In this document: positions 10,674-23,942 of the stretch, piece by piece
Layout: each line of letters starts with the position of its first letter
How positions within the stretch are numbered: position 1 is the first letter of the stretch
From: Nemertoderma westbladi
Lineage: Eukaryota; Xenacoelomorpha; Nemertodermatida; Nemertodermatidae
Reading direction: 5' to 3'
Assembly (NCBI GenBank): GCA_032718475.1
Contig: JAUCBJ010001644.1
Span: 1-44,435, forward strand
Length of the DNA: 44,435 bases
Position numbers and translations under genes: made by a program
The notes under the pieces: generated by a model
What the model was told of the DNA's origin: nothing
The model's database searches: none
Seen by the model: only the letters and a program-made list of their open reading frames with translations

Positions 10674-12131
10674 GTGGAGAATCACGCAAATCCGTGGAGT
10701 GAGTGGAGAATCACGCAAATCCGTGGAGAGAGTGGAGAATCACGCAAAACCGTGGAGAGAGTGGAGAATCACGTAAATCCGTGGAGTGAGTGGAGAATCA
10801 CGCAAATCCGTGGAGAGAGTGGAGAATCACGCAAATCCATGGAGAGAGTGCAGAATCACGCAAATCCGTGGAGAGAGTGGAGAATCACGCAAAACCGTGG
10901 AGAGAGTGGAGAATCACGCAAATCCGTGGAGAGAGTGGAGAATCACGCAAATCCGTGGAGAGAGTGGAGAATCACGCAAATCCATGGAGAGAGTGCAGAA
11001 TCACGCAAATCCGTGGAGAGAGTGGAGAATCACGCAAATCCGTGGAGAGAGTGGAGAATCACGCAAATCCGTGGAGAGAGTGGAGAATCACGCAAATGGG
11101 TGGAGAGAGTGGATAATTACGCAAATCCGTGGAGAGAGTGGAGAATCACGCAAAACCGTGGAGAGAGTGGAGAATCACGCAAATCCGTGGAGAGAGTGGA
11201 GAATCACGCAAATCCGTGGAGTGAGTGGAGAATCACGCAAATCCATGGAGAGAGTGGAGAATCACGCAAATCCGTGGAGTGGGTGGAGAATCACGCAAAT
11301 CCGTGGAGAGAGTGGAGAATCACGCAAATCCGTGGAGAGAGTGGAGAATCACGCAAATCCGTGGAGAGAGTGGAGAATCACGCAAATCCATGGAGAGAGT
11401 GCAGAATCACGCAAATCCGTGGAGAGAGTGGAGAATCACGCAAAACCGTGGAGAGAGTGGAGAATCACGCAAATCCGTGGAGAGAGTGGAGAATCACGCA
11501 AATCCGTGGAGAGAGTGGAGAATCACGCAAATGGGTGGAGAGAGTGGATAATTACGCAAATCCGTGGAGAGAGTGGAGAATCACGCAAATCCGTGGAGAG
11601 AGTGGAGAATCACGCAAATCCGTGGAGAGAGTGGAGAATCACGCAAAACCGTGGAGAGAGTGGAGAATCACGCAAATCCGTGGAGTGAGTGGAGAATCAC
11701 GCAAATCCATGGAGAGAGTGGAGAATCACGCAAATCCGTGGAGTGAGTGGAGAATCACGCAAATCCGTGGAGAGAGTGGAGAATCACGCAAATCCGTGGA
11801 GAGAGTGGAGAATCACGCAAATCCATGGAGAGAGTGCAGAATCACGCAAATCCGTGGAGAGAGTGGAGAATCACGCAAAACCGTGGAGAGAGTGGAGAAT
11901 CACGCAAATCCGTGGAGAGAGTGGAGAATCACGCAAATCCGTGGAGAGAGTGGAGAATCACGCAAATCCATGGAGAGAGTGCAGAATCACGCAAATCCGT
12001 GGAGAGAGTGGAGAATCACGCAAAACCGTGGAGAGAGTGGAGAATCACGCAAATCCGTGGAGAGAGTGGAGAATCACGCAAATCCGTGGAGAGAGTGGAG
12101 AATCACGCAAATGGGTGGAGAGAGTGGATAA
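10674..12131 (+). other. Longest uninterrupted satellite frame (485 codons), probably not a gene
   Basis: This frame contains only satellite units and repeats a peptide of the type ESRKSVERVENHANPWREW every 29 residues. Overlapping frames of up to 333 codons run in the other two phases over the same DNA, so openness follows from the unit lacking stops. There is no splice context, leader or non-repeat coding sequence. I list it because it is long enough to be mis-annotated as a repeat protein. Confidence 0.85.
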
Positions 12132-14399
12132 TTACGCAAATCCGTGGAGAGAGTGGAGAATCACGCAAATCCGTGGAGAGAGTGGAGAATCACGCAAATC
12201 CGTGGAGAGAGTGGAGAATCACGCAAAACCGTGGAGAGAGTGGAGAATCACGCAAATCCGTGGAGTGAGTGGAGAATCACGCAAATCCATGGAGAGAGTG
12301 GAGAATCACGCAAATCCGTGGAGTGAGTGGAGAATCACGCAAATCCGTGGAGAGAGTGGAGAATCACGCAAATCCGTGGAGAGAGTGGAGAATCACGCAA
12401 ATCCATGGAGAGAGTGCAGAATCACGCAAATCCGTGGAGAGAGTGGGGAATCACGCAAAACCGTGGAGAGAGTGGAGAATCACGCAAATCCGTGGAGAGA
12501 GTGGAGAATCACGCAAATCCGTGGAGAGAGTGGAGAATCACGCAAATGGGTGGAGAGAGTGGATAATTACGCAAATCCGTGGAGAGAGTGGAGAATCACG
12601 CAAATCCGTGGAGAGAGTGGAGAATCACTCAAAACCGTGGAGAGAGTGGAGAATCACGCAAATCCGTGGAGTGAGTGGAGAATCACGTAAATCCGTGGAG
12701 AGAGTGGAGAATCACGCAAATCCGTGGAGAGAGTAGAGAATCACGCAAATCCGTGGAGTGAGTGGAGAATCACGTAAATCCGTGGAGAGAGTGGAGAATC
12801 ACGCAAATCCGTGGAGAGAGTGGAGAATCACGCAAATCCGTGGAGAGAGTGGAGAATCACGCAAAACCGTGGAGAGAGTGGAGAATCACGCAAATCCGTG
12901 GAGTGAGTGGAGAATCACGTAAATCCGTGGAGAGAGTGGAGAATCACGCAAATCCGTGGAGAGAATGGAGAATCACGCAAATCCATGGAGAGAGTGCAGA
13001 ATCACGCAAATCCGTGGAGAGAGTGGAGAATCACGCAAAACCGTGGAGAGAGTGGAGAATCACGCAAATCCGTGGAGTGAGTGGAGAATCACGCAAATCC
13101 GTGGAGTGAGTGGAGAATCACGCAAATCCGTGGAGAGAGTGGAGAATCACGCAAAACCGTGGAGAGAGTGGAGAATCACGCAAATCCGTGGAGTGAGTGG
13201 AGAATCACGCAAATCCGTGGAGTGAGTGGAGAATCACGCAAATCCGTGGAGAGAGTGGAGAATCACGCAAATCCGTGGAGTGAGTGGAGAATCACGCAAA
13301 TCCGTGGAGTGAGTGGAGAATCACGCAAATCCGTGGAGAGAGTGGAGAATCACGCAAAACCGTGGAGAGAGTGGAGAATCACGCAAATACGTGGAGTGAG
13401 TGGAGAATCACGTAAATCCGTGGAGTGAGTGGATAATCACGCAAATCCGTGGAGAGAGTGGAGAATCACGCAAATCCGTGGAGTGAGTGGAGAATCACGC
13501 AAATCCGTGGAGTGAGTGGAGAATCACGCAAATCCGTGGAGAGAGTGGAGAATCACGCAAAACCGTGGAGAGAGTGGAGAATCACGCAAATCCGTGGAGT
13601 GAGTGGAGAATCACGCAAATCCGTGGAGTGTGTGGAGAATCACGCAAATCCGTGGAGAGAGTGGAGAATCACGCAAAACCATGGAGAGAGTGGAGAATCA
13701 CGCAAATCCGTGGAGTGAGTGGAGAATCACGTAAATCCGTGGAGTGAGTGGAGAATCACGCAAATCCGTGGAGAGAGTGGAGAATCACGCAAATCCGTGG
13801 AGTGAGTGGAGAATCACGCAAATCCGTGGAGAGAGTGGAGAATCACGCAAAACCGTGGAGAGAGTGGAGAATCACGCAAATCCGTGGAGAGAGTGGAGAA
13901 TCACGCAAAACCGTGGAGAGAGTGGAGAATCACGCAAATCCGTGGAGTGAGTGGAGAATCACGCAAATCCATGGAGAGAGTGGAGAATCACGCAAATCCG
14001 TGGAGTGAGTGGAGAATCACGCAAATCCGTGGATAGAGTGGAGAATCACGCAAATCCGTGGAGAGAGTGGAGAATCACGCAAATCCATGGAGAGAGTGCA
14101 GAATCACGCAAATCCGTGGAGAGAGTGGAGAATCACGCAAAACCGTGGAGAGAGTGGAGAATCACGCAAATCCGTGGAGAATCACGCAAATCCGTGGAGA
14201 GAGTGGAGAATCACGCAAATGGGTGGAGAGAGTGGATAATTACGCAAATCCGTGGAGAGAGTGGAGAATCACGCAAATCCGTGGAGAGAGTGGAGAATCA
14301 CGCAAAACCGTGGAGAGAGTGGAGAATCACGCAAATCCGTGGAGTGAGTGGAGAATCACGTAAATCCGTGGAGAGAGTGGAGAATCACGCAAATCCGTG

Positions 14400-15570
14400 G
14401 AGAGAGTAGAGAATCACGCAAATCCGTGGAGTGAGTGGAGAATCACGTAAATCCGTGGAGTGAGTGGAGAATCACGCAAATCCGTGGAGAGAGTGGAGAA
14501 TCACGCAAATCCGTGGAGAGAGTGGAGAATCACGCAAAACCGTGGAGAGAGTGGAGAATCACGCAAATCCGTGGAGTGAGTGGAGAATCACGCAAATCCG
14601 TGGAGTGAGTGGAGAATCACGCAAATCCGTGGAGAGAGTGGAGAATCACGCAAAACCGTGGAGTGAGTGGAGAATCACGTAAATCCGTGGAGAGAGTGGA
14701 GAATTGCGCAAATCCATGGAGAGAGTGGAGAATCACGCAAAACCGTGGAGAGAGTGGAGAATCACGCAAATCCATGGAGAGAGTGGAGAATCACGCAAAT
14801 CCGTGGAGTGAGTGGAGAATCACGCAAATCCGTGGAGAGAGTGGAGAATCACGCAAATCCGTGGAGAGAGTGGATAATCACGCAAATCCGTGGAGTGAGT
14901 GGAGAATCACGCAAATCCGTGGAGAGAGTGGAGAATCACGTAAACCCGTGGAGAGAGTGGAGAATCACGCAAATCCGTGGAGAGAGTGGAGAATCACGCA
15001 AATCCGTGGAGAGAGTAGAGAATCACGCAAATCCGTGGAGTGAGTGGAGAATCACGTAAATCCGTGGAGTGAGTGGAGAATCACGCAAATCCGTGGAGAG
15101 AGTGGAGAATCACGCAAATCCGTGGAGAGAGTGGAGAATCACGCAAAACCGTGGAGAGAGTGGAGAATCACGCAAATCCGTGGAGTGAGTGGAGAATCAC
15201 GCAAATCCGTGGAGTGAGTGGAGAATCACGCAAATCCGTGGAGAGAGTGGAGAATCACGCAAAACCGTGGAGTGAGTGGAGAATCACGTAAATCCGTGGA
15301 GAGAGTGGAGAATTGCGCAAATCCATGGAGAGAGTGGAGAATCACGCAAAACCGTGGAGAGAGTGGAGAATCACGCAAATCCATGGAGAGAGTGGAGAAT
15401 CACGCAAATCCGTGGAGTGAGTGGAGAATCACGCAAATCCGTGGAGAGAGTGGAGAATCACGCAAATCCGTGGAGAGAGTGGATAATCACGCAAATCCGT
15501 GGAGTGAGTGGAGAATCACGCAAATCCGTGGAGAGAGTGGAGAATCACGTAAACCCGTGGAGAGAGTGGA
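14400..15570 (+). repeat. Higher-order repeat in the satellite, period 609 bp (21 units)
   Basis: Rare variants recur at exactly 609 bp: gagagtaga at 14402 and 15011, gaattgcgc at about 14701 and 15310, and identical variant-unit order between. This indicates one recent duplication of a 21-unit block. Part of the block occurs again further right (acgtaaacccgtgg recurs near 15634). Confidence 0.85.
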
Positions 15571-18500
15571 GAATCACGCAAATCCGTGGAGTGAGTGGAG
15601 AATCACGCAAATCCGTGGAGAGAGTGGAGAATCACGTAAACCCGTGGAGAGAGTGGAGAATCACGCAAATCCGTGGAGAGAGTGGAGAATCACGCAAAAC
15701 CGTGGAGAGAGTGGAGAATCACGCAAATCCATGGAGAGAGTGGAGAATCACGCAAATACGTGGAGTGAGTGGAGAATCACGCAAATCCGTGGAGAGAGTG
15801 GAGAATCACGCAAATCCGTGGAGAGAGTGGATAATCACGCAAATCCGTGGAGTGAGTGGAGAATCACGCAAATCCGTGGAGAGAGTGGATAATCACGTAA
15901 ATGGGTGGAGAGAGTGGAGAATCACGCAAATCCGTGGAGTGAGTGGAGAATCACGCAAATCCGTGGAGTGAGTGGAGAATCACGCAAATCCGTGGAGAGA
16001 GTGGAGAATCACGCAAATCCGTGGAGTGAGTGGAGAATCACGCAAATCCGTGGAGTGAGTGGAGAATCACGCAAATCCGTGGAGAGAGTGGAGAATCACG
16101 CAAAACCGTGGAGAGAGTGGAGAATCACGCAAATCCGTGGAGTGAGTGGAGAATCACGTAAATCCGTGGAGTGAGTGGAGAATCACGCAAATCCGTGGAG
16201 AGAGTGGAGAATCACGCAAATCCGTGGAGTGAGTGGAGAATCACGCAAATCCGTGGAGTGAGTGGAGAATCACGCAAATCCGTGGAGAGAGTGGAGAATC
16301 ACGCAAAACCGTGGAGAGAGTGGAGAATCACGCAAATCCGTGGAGTGAGTGGAGAATCACGCAAATCCGTGGAGAGAGTGGAGAATCACGCAAAACCGTG
16401 GAGAGAGTGGAGAATCACGCAAATCCGTGGAGTGAGTGGAGAATCACGTAAATCCGTGAAGTGAGTGGAGAATCACGCAAATCCATGGAGAGAGTGCAGA
16501 ATCACGCAAATCCGTGGAGAGAGTGGAGAATCACGCAAATCCGTGGAGAATCACGCAAAACCGTGGAGAGAGTGGAGAATCACGCAAATCCGTGGAGTGA
16601 GTGGAGAATCACGCAAATCCGTGGAGAGAGTGGAGAATCACGCAAATCCGGGAAGAGAGTGGAGAATCACGCAAATCCGTGGAGTGAGTGGAGAATCACG
16701 CAAATCCGTGGAGTGAGTGGAGAATCACGCAAATCCGTGGAGAGAGTGGAGAATCACGCAAATCCGTGGAGAGAGTGGAGAATCACGCAAATCCGTGGAG
16801 AGAGTGGAGAATCACGCAAAACCGTGGAGAGAGTGGAGAATCACGCAAATCCGTGGAGAGAGTGGAGAATCACGCAAATCCGGGAAGAGAGTGGAGAATC
16901 ACGCAAATCCGTGGAGTGAGTGGAGAATCACGCAAATCCGTGGAGAGAGTGGAAAATCACGCAAATCCGTGGAGTGAGTGGAGAATCACGCAAATCCGTG
17001 GAGAGAGTGGAGAATCACGCAAATCCGTGGAGAGAGTGGAGAATCACGCAAATCCGTGGAGAGAGTGGAGAATCACGCAAATCCGTGGAGTGAGTGGAGA
17101 ATCACGCAAATCCGTGGAGAGAGTGGAGAATCACGCAAATCCGTGGAGAGAGTGGAGAATCACGCAAATCCGTGGAGAGAGTGGAGAATCACGTAAAACC
17201 GTGGAGAGAGTGGAGAATCACGCAAATCCGTGGAGAGAGTGGAGAATCACGCAAATCCGTGGAGAGAGTAGAGAATCACGCAAATCCGTGGAGAGAGTTG
17301 AGAATCACGCAAATCCGTGGAGAGAGTGGATAATTATGAAAATGGGTGGAGAGAGTGGAGAATCACGCAAATGGGTGGAGAGAGTGGAGAATCACGCAAA
17401 TCCGTGGAGAGAGTGGAGAATCACGCAAATCCGTGGAGAGAGTGGAGAATCACGCAAATCCGTGGAGTGAGTGGAGAATCACGCAAATCCGTGGAGAGAG
17501 TGGAGAATCACGCAAATCCGTGGAGAGAGTGGAGAATCACGCAAATCCGTGGAGAGAGTGGAGAATCACGTAAAACCGTGGAGAGAGTGGAGAATCACGC
17601 AAATCCGTGGAGAGAGTAGAGAATCACGCAAATCCGTGGAGAGAGTTGAGAATCACGCAAATCCGTGGAGAGAGTTGAGAATCACGCAAATCCGTGGAGA
17701 GAGTGGATAATTATGAAAATGGGTGGAGAGAGTGGAGAATCACGCAAATGGGTGGAGAGAGTGGAGAATCACGCAAATCCGTGGAGAGAGTGGAGAATCA
17801 CGCAAATCCGTGGAGAGAGTGGAGAATCACGCAAATCCGTGGAGAGAGTGGAGAATCACGTAAAACCGTGGAGAGAGTGGAGAATCACGCAAATCCGTGG
17901 AGAGAGTGGAGAATCACGCAAATCCGTGGAGAGAGTGGAGAATCACGCAAATCCGTGGAGAGAGTGGAGAATCACGCAAATCCGTGGAGAGAGTGGAGAA
18001 TCACGTAAAACCGTGGAGAGAGTGGAGAATCACGCAAATCCGTGGAGAGAGTGGAGAATCACGCAAATCCGTGGAGAGAGTAGAGAATCACGCAAATCCG
18101 TGGAGAGAGTTGAGAATCACGCAAATCCGTGGAGAGAGTGGATAATTATGAAAATGGGTGGAGAGAGTGGAGAATCACGCAAATGGGTGGAGAGAGTGGA
18201 GAATCATGCAAATACGTGGAGAGAGTGGAGAATCGCGCAAATGGGTGGAGAGAGTGGAGAATCATGTAAATCCGTGGAGAGAGTGGAGAATCACGTAAAA
18301 CCGTGGAGAGAGTGGAGAATCACGCAAATCCGTGGAGTGAGTGGAGAATCACGCAAATCCGTGGAGAGAGTTGAGAATCACGCAAATCCGTGGAGAGAGT
18401 GGATAATTATGAAAATGGGTGGAGAGAGTGGAGAATCACGCAAATGGGTGGAGAATCACACAAATCCGTGGAGAGAGTTGAGAATCACGCAAATCCGTGG

Positions 18501-18599
18501 AGAGAGTGGAGAATCACGCAAAACCGTGGAGAGAGTGGAGAATCACGCAAATCCGTGGAGTGAGTGGAGAATCACGCAAATCCGTGGAGAGAGTTGAGA

Positions 18600-20660
18600 A
18601 TCACGCAAATCCGTGGAGAGAGTGGATAATTATGAAAATGGGTGGAGAGAGTGGAGAATCACGCAAATGGGTGGAGAATCACACAAATCCGTGGAGAGAG
18701 TTGAGAATCACGCAAATCCGTGGAGAGAGTGGAGAATCACGCAAAACCGTGGAGAGAGTGGAGAATCACGCAAATCCGTGGAGTGAGTGGAGAATCACGC
18801 AAATCCGTGGAGTGAGTGGAGAATCACGCAAATCCGTGAAGAGAGTGGAGAATCACGCAAATCCGTGGAGTGAGTGGAGAATCACGCAAATCCGTGGAGT
18901 GAGTGGAGAATCACGCAAATCCGTGGAGAGAGTGGAGAATCACGCAAAACCGTGGAGAGAGTGGAGAATCACGCAAATCCGTGGAGTGAGTGGAGAATCA
19001 CGTAAATCCGTGGAGTGAGTGGAGAATCACGCAAATCCGTGGAGAGAGTGGAGAATCACGCAAATCCGTGGAGTGAGTGGAGAATCACGCAAATCCGTGG
19101 AGTGAGTGGAGAATCACGCAAATCCGTGGAGAGAGTGGAGAATCACGCAAAACCGTGGAGAGAGTGGAGAATCACGCAAATCCGTGGAGTGAGTGGAGAA
19201 TCACGCAAATCCGTGGAGTGAGTGGAGAATCACGCAAATCCATGGAGAGAGTGGAGAATCACGCAAAACCGTGGAGAGAGTGGAGAATCACGCAAATCCG
19301 TGGAGTGAGTGGAGAATCACGTAAATCCGGTGAGTGGAGAATCACGCAAATCCGTGGAGAGAGTGGAGAGAGTGGAGAATCACGCAAATCCGTGGAGAGA
19401 GTGGAGAATCACGCAAAACCGTGGAGAGAGTGGAGAATCACGCAAATCCGTGGAGTGAGTGGAGAATCACGTAAATCCGTGAAGTGAGTGGAGAATCACG
19501 CAAATCCGTGGAGAGAGTGGAGAATCACGCAAATCCGTGGAGAGAGTGGAGAATCACGCAAATCCGTGGAGAGAGTGGAGAATCACGTAAAACCGTGGAG
19601 AGAGTGGAGAATCACGCAAATCCGTGGAGAGAGTGGAGAATCACGCAAATCCGTGGAGAGAGTAGAGAATCACGCAAATCCGTGGAGAGAGTGGATAATT
19701 ATGAAAATGGGTGGAGAGAGTGGAGAATCACGCAAATGGGTGGAGAGAGTGGAGAATCATGCAAATACGTGGAGAGAGTGGAGAATCGCGCAAATGGGTG
19801 GAGAGAGTGGAGAATCATGTAAATCCGTGGAGAGAGTGGAGAATCACGTAAAACCGTGGAGAGAGTGGAGAATCACGCAAATCCGTGGAGTGAGTGGAGA
19901 ATCACGCAAATCCGTGGAGAGAGTTGAGAATCACGCAAATCCGTGGAGAGAGTGGATAATTATGAAAATGGGTGGAGAGAGTGGAGAATCACGCAAATGG
20001 GTGGAGAATCACACAAATCCGTGGAGAGAGTTGAGAATCACGCAAATCCGTGGAGAGAGTGGAGAATCACGCAAAACCGTGGAGAGAGTGGAGAATCACG
20101 CAAATCCGTGGAGTGAGTGGAGAATCACGCAAATCCGTGGAGTGAGTGGAGAATCACGCAAATCCGTGGAGAGAGTGGAGAATCACGCAAATCCGTGGAG
20201 TGAGTGGAGAATCACGCAAATCCGTGGAGTGAGTGGAGAATCACGCAAATCCGTGGAGAGAGTGGAGAATCACGCAAAACCGTGGAGAGAGTGGAGAATC
20301 ACGCAAATCCGTGGAGTGAGTGGAGAATCACGTAAATCCGTGGAGTGAGTGGAGAATCACGCAAATCCGTGGAGAGAGTGGAGAATCACGCAAATCCGTG
20401 GAGTGAGTGGAGAATCACGCAAATCCGTGGAGTGAGTGGAGAATCACGCAAATCCGTGGAGAGAGTGGAGAATCACGCAAAACCGTGGAGAGAGTGGAGA
20501 ATCACGCAAATCCGTGGAGTGAGTGGAGAATCACGCAAATCCGTGGAGTGAGTGGAGAATCACGCAAATCCGTGGAGAGAGTGGAGAATCACGCAAAACC
20601 GTGGAGAGAGTGGAGAATCACGCAAATCCGTGGAGTGAGTGGAGAATCACGTAAATCCGG
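18600..20660 (+). repeat. Higher-order repeat in the satellite, offset 1330 bp
   Basis: The shortened unit with cacacaaa at 18664 recurs at 19994, and the shortened unit gtaaatccggtgag at 19321 recurs at 20651, both 1330 bp apart. The unit-variant order between them is the same. The offset is not a multiple of 29 because the block contains truncated units, so it is a block duplication rather than register slippage of single units. Confidence 0.85.
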
Positions 20661-23491
20661 TGAGTGGAGAATCACGCAAATCCGTGGAGAGAGTGGAGAA
20701 TCACGCAAATCCGTGGAGAGAGTGGAGAATCACGCAAAACCGTGGAGAGAGTGGAGAATCACGCAAATCCGTGGAGTGAGTGGAGAATCACGCAAATCCG
20801 TGGAGAGAGTGGAGAATCACGCAAATCCGTGGAGAGAGTGGAGAATCACGCAAAACCGTGGAGAGAGTGGAGAATCACGCAAATCCGTGAAGTGAGTGGA
20901 GAATCACGCAAATCCGTGGAGAGAGTGGAGAATCACGCAAATCCGTGGAGAGAGTGGAGAATCACGCAAATCCGTGGAGAGAGTGGAGAATCACGCAAAT
21001 CCGTGGAGAGAGTGGAGAATCACGTAAAACCGTGGAGAGAGTGGAGAATCACGCAAATCCGTGGAGAGAGTGGAGAATCACGCAAATCCGTGGAGAGAGT
21101 AGAGAATCACGCAAATCCGTGGAGAGAGTTGAGAATCACGCAAATCCGTGGAGAGAGTGGATAATTATGAAAATGGGTGGAGAGAGTGGAGAATCACGCA
21201 AATGGGTGGAGAGAGTGGAGAATCACGCAAATCCGTGGAGAGAGTGGAGAATCACGCAAATCCGTGGAGAGAGTGGAGAATCACGCAAATCCGTGGAGTG
21301 AGTGGAGAATCACGCAAATCCGTGGAGAGAGTGGAGAATCACGCAAATCCGTGGAGAGAGTGGAGAATCACGCAAATCCGTGGAGAGAGTGGAGAATCAC
21401 GTAAAACTGTGGAGAGAGTGGAGAATCACGCAAATCCGTGGAGAGAGTGGAGAATCACGCAAATCCGTGGAGAGAGTAGAGAATCACGCAAATCCGTGGA
21501 GAGAGTTGAGAATCGCGCAAATCCGTGGAGAGAGTGGATAATTATGAAAATGGGTGGAGAGAGTGGAGAATCACGCAAATGGGTGGAGAGAGTGGAGAAT
21601 CATGCAAATCCGTGGAGAGAGTGGAGAATCGCGCAAATGGGTGGAGAGAGTGGAGAATCATGTAAATCCGTGGAGAGAGTGGAGAATCACGTAAAACCGT
21701 GGAGAGAGTGGAGAATCACGCAAATCCGTGGAGTGAGTGGAGAATCACGCAAATCCGTGGAGAGAGTTGAGAATCACGCAAATCCGTGGAGAGAGTGGAT
21801 AATTATGAAAATGGGTGGAGAGAGTGGAGAATCACGCAAATGGGTGGAGAATCACACAAATCCGTGGAGAGAGTTGAGAATCACGCAAATCCGTGGAGAG
21901 AGTGGAGAATCACGCAAATCCGTGGAGAGAGTGGAGAATCACGCAAATGGGTGGAGAGAGTGGAGAATCACGCAAAACCGTGGAGAGAGTGGAGAATCAC
22001 GCAAATGGGTGGAGAGAGTTGAGAATCACGCAAATCCGTGGAGAGAGTGGATAATTATGAAAATGGGTGGAGAGAGTGGAGAATCACGCAAATGGGTGGA
22101 GAATCACACAAATCCGTGGAGAGAGTTGAGAATCACGCAAATCCGTGGAGAGAGTAGAGAATCACGCAAATCCGTGGAGAGAGTGGATAATTATGAAAAT
22201 GGGTGGAGAGAGTGGAGAATCACGCAAATCCCTGGAGAGAGTGGAGAATCACACAAATCCGTGGAGAGAGTTGAGAATCACGCAAATCCGTGGAGAGAGT
22301 GGATAATTATGAAAATGGGTGGAGAGAGTGGAGAACACGCAAATGGGTGGAGAGAGTGAAGAATCACGCAAATCCGTGGAGAGAGTGGAGAATCACGCAA
22401 ATGGGTGGAGAGAGTGAAGAATCACGCAAATCCGTGGAGAGAGTGGAGAATCACGCAAATCCGTGGAGAGAGTAGAGAATCACGCAAATCCGTGGAGAGA
22501 GTGGAGAATCACGCAAATCCGTGGAGAGAGTGGAGAATCAAGCAAATCCGTGGAGAATCACGCAAATCCCTGGAGAGAGTTGAGAATCACGCAAACCGTG
22601 GAGAGAGTGGAGAATCACGCAAATCCCTGGAGAGAGTTGAGAATCATGCAAATCCGTGGAGAGAGTGGAGAATCACGTAAATCCGTGGAGAGAGTGGAGA
22701 ATCACGCAAATCCGTGGAGAGAGTGGAGAATCACGCAAATCCGTGGAGAGAGTGGAGAATCACGCAAATCCGTGGAGAGAGTGGAGAATCACGCAAATCT
22801 GTGGAGAGAGTGGAGAATCACGCAAATCCGTGGAGAGAGTGGAGAATCACGCAAATCCGTGGAGAGAGTGGAGAATCACGCAAATCCGTGGAGAGAGTGG
22901 AGAATCACGCAAATCCGTGGAGAGAGTGGAGAATCACGCAAATCCGTGGAGAGAGTGGAGAATCACGCTAATCCGTGGAGAGAGTGGAGAATCACGTAAA
23001 TCCGTGGAGAGAGTGGAGAATCACGCAAATCCGTGGAGAGAGTGGAGAATCACGCTAATCCGTGGAGAGAGTGGAGAATCACGTAAATCCGTGGAGAGAG
23101 TGGAGAATCACGCAAATCCGTGGAGAGAGTGGAGAATCACGCAAATCCGTGGAGAGAGTGGAGAATCACGCTAATCCGTGGAGAGAGTGGAGAATCACGT
23201 AAATCCGTGGAGAGAGTGGAGAATCACGTAAATGGGTGGAGAGAGTGGAGAATCACGCAAATCCGTGGAGTGAGTGGAGAATCACGCAAATCCGTGGAGA
23301 GAGTGGAGAATCACGCAAATCCATGGAGAGAGTGGAGAATCATGCAAATCCGTGGAGAGAGTGGAGAATCACGCAAATCCGTGGAGAGAGTGGAGAATCA
23401 CGCAAATGGGTGGAGAGAGTGGAGAATCACGTAAATCCGTGGAGAGAGTGGAGAATCACGCAAATGGGTGGAGAGAATGGAGAATCACGAC

Positions 23492-23922
23492 AAATTAAAG
23501 CTGTTAGGTAACAGGTAGTAAGTAGAGTAATATCACAGGTTATAGTTTCAGTTTTTTTACTCCAGTTATCGCCGGTTGAATCACCGGTTGAATCGCCGGT
23601 TATTAGCATCGAAGCCTCACCCCTCCCCCTACCTACCTTCTATTTTGCGAACCCTCCGTTCCCACGGTATTAGGATGATAATCAGGTTATTCATGTTCCG
23701 TTTGAATCGATTCCAATACCGAAGGTAGGTCTCCTTGTAGTTATTTCTCCGACTTAACTTTTGGCCGTATTCCTGAAGGAAATGGTTCGACTGCCTATTA
23801 TTGGAGTAAAATTAAATTATTAATAATATGATAATATAACAATGAATTTAATTTTAGCTCCTTTCAAGTCAAATCCAACATTGTAACCTTGTATTAATGT
23901 CCCTAGTATTAACTAATCCCTA
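23492..23922. other. Unassigned single-copy-looking DNA right of the satellite
   Basis: No gene is visible. A short direct repeat (tcaccggttgaa / tcgccggttatt types near 23569-23600) and a C-rich patch (23612-23640) are present. The last 20 bases before the next element are its target-site duplication (23923-23942). Confidence 0.5.
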
Positions 23923-23942
23923 GAATTAACTTGATTGGATCT
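23923..23942 (+). repeat. Left target-site duplication of the LINE
   Basis: Twenty bases matching 26116-26135 with one mismatch; they border the 5'-truncated LINE. Confidence 0.9.

Larger units (their letters stand above)
7479..23491 (+). repeat. 16-kb satellite: about 550 tandem copies of a 29-bp unit
   Basis: The consensus unit is GTGGAGAGAGTGGAGAATCA plus CGCAAATCC (29 bp). The plus strand is about 69% purine. Recurrent variants are cgTaaa for cgCaaa; tccAtgg, Accgtgg or GGGtgg for tccgtgg; gagTgagtgg for gagagagtgg; gtTgag for gtggag; and ggaTaaTta for ggagaatca. A few units are shortened (near 14175, 16545, 18450, 18670, 19325, 20655, 21845). Because 29 is not a multiple of three, each reading frame cycles through the unit and three units encode a 29-residue period. 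The consensus has no stop in any plus-strand frame, which explains the many overlapping open frames. The left end (7479-7850) uses a 58-bp dimer (gtgaatgg / gagagagg types) rare elsewhere. The array lies between the two TMC-like exons, so it is probably intronic. Confidence 0.97.

Noticed and set aside
7479-23491. CRISPR array (29-bp direct repeats)
   Set aside because: The repeats are directly adjacent with no spacers, there are no cas genes, and the surroundings are eukaryotic. It is a satellite.
7479-23511. Dozens of open frames encoding a repetitive Glu/Arg/Asn/Trp-rich protein
   Set aside because: They exist in all three phases over the same DNA because the unit has no stop codons. None has non-repeat coding sequence or splice context.
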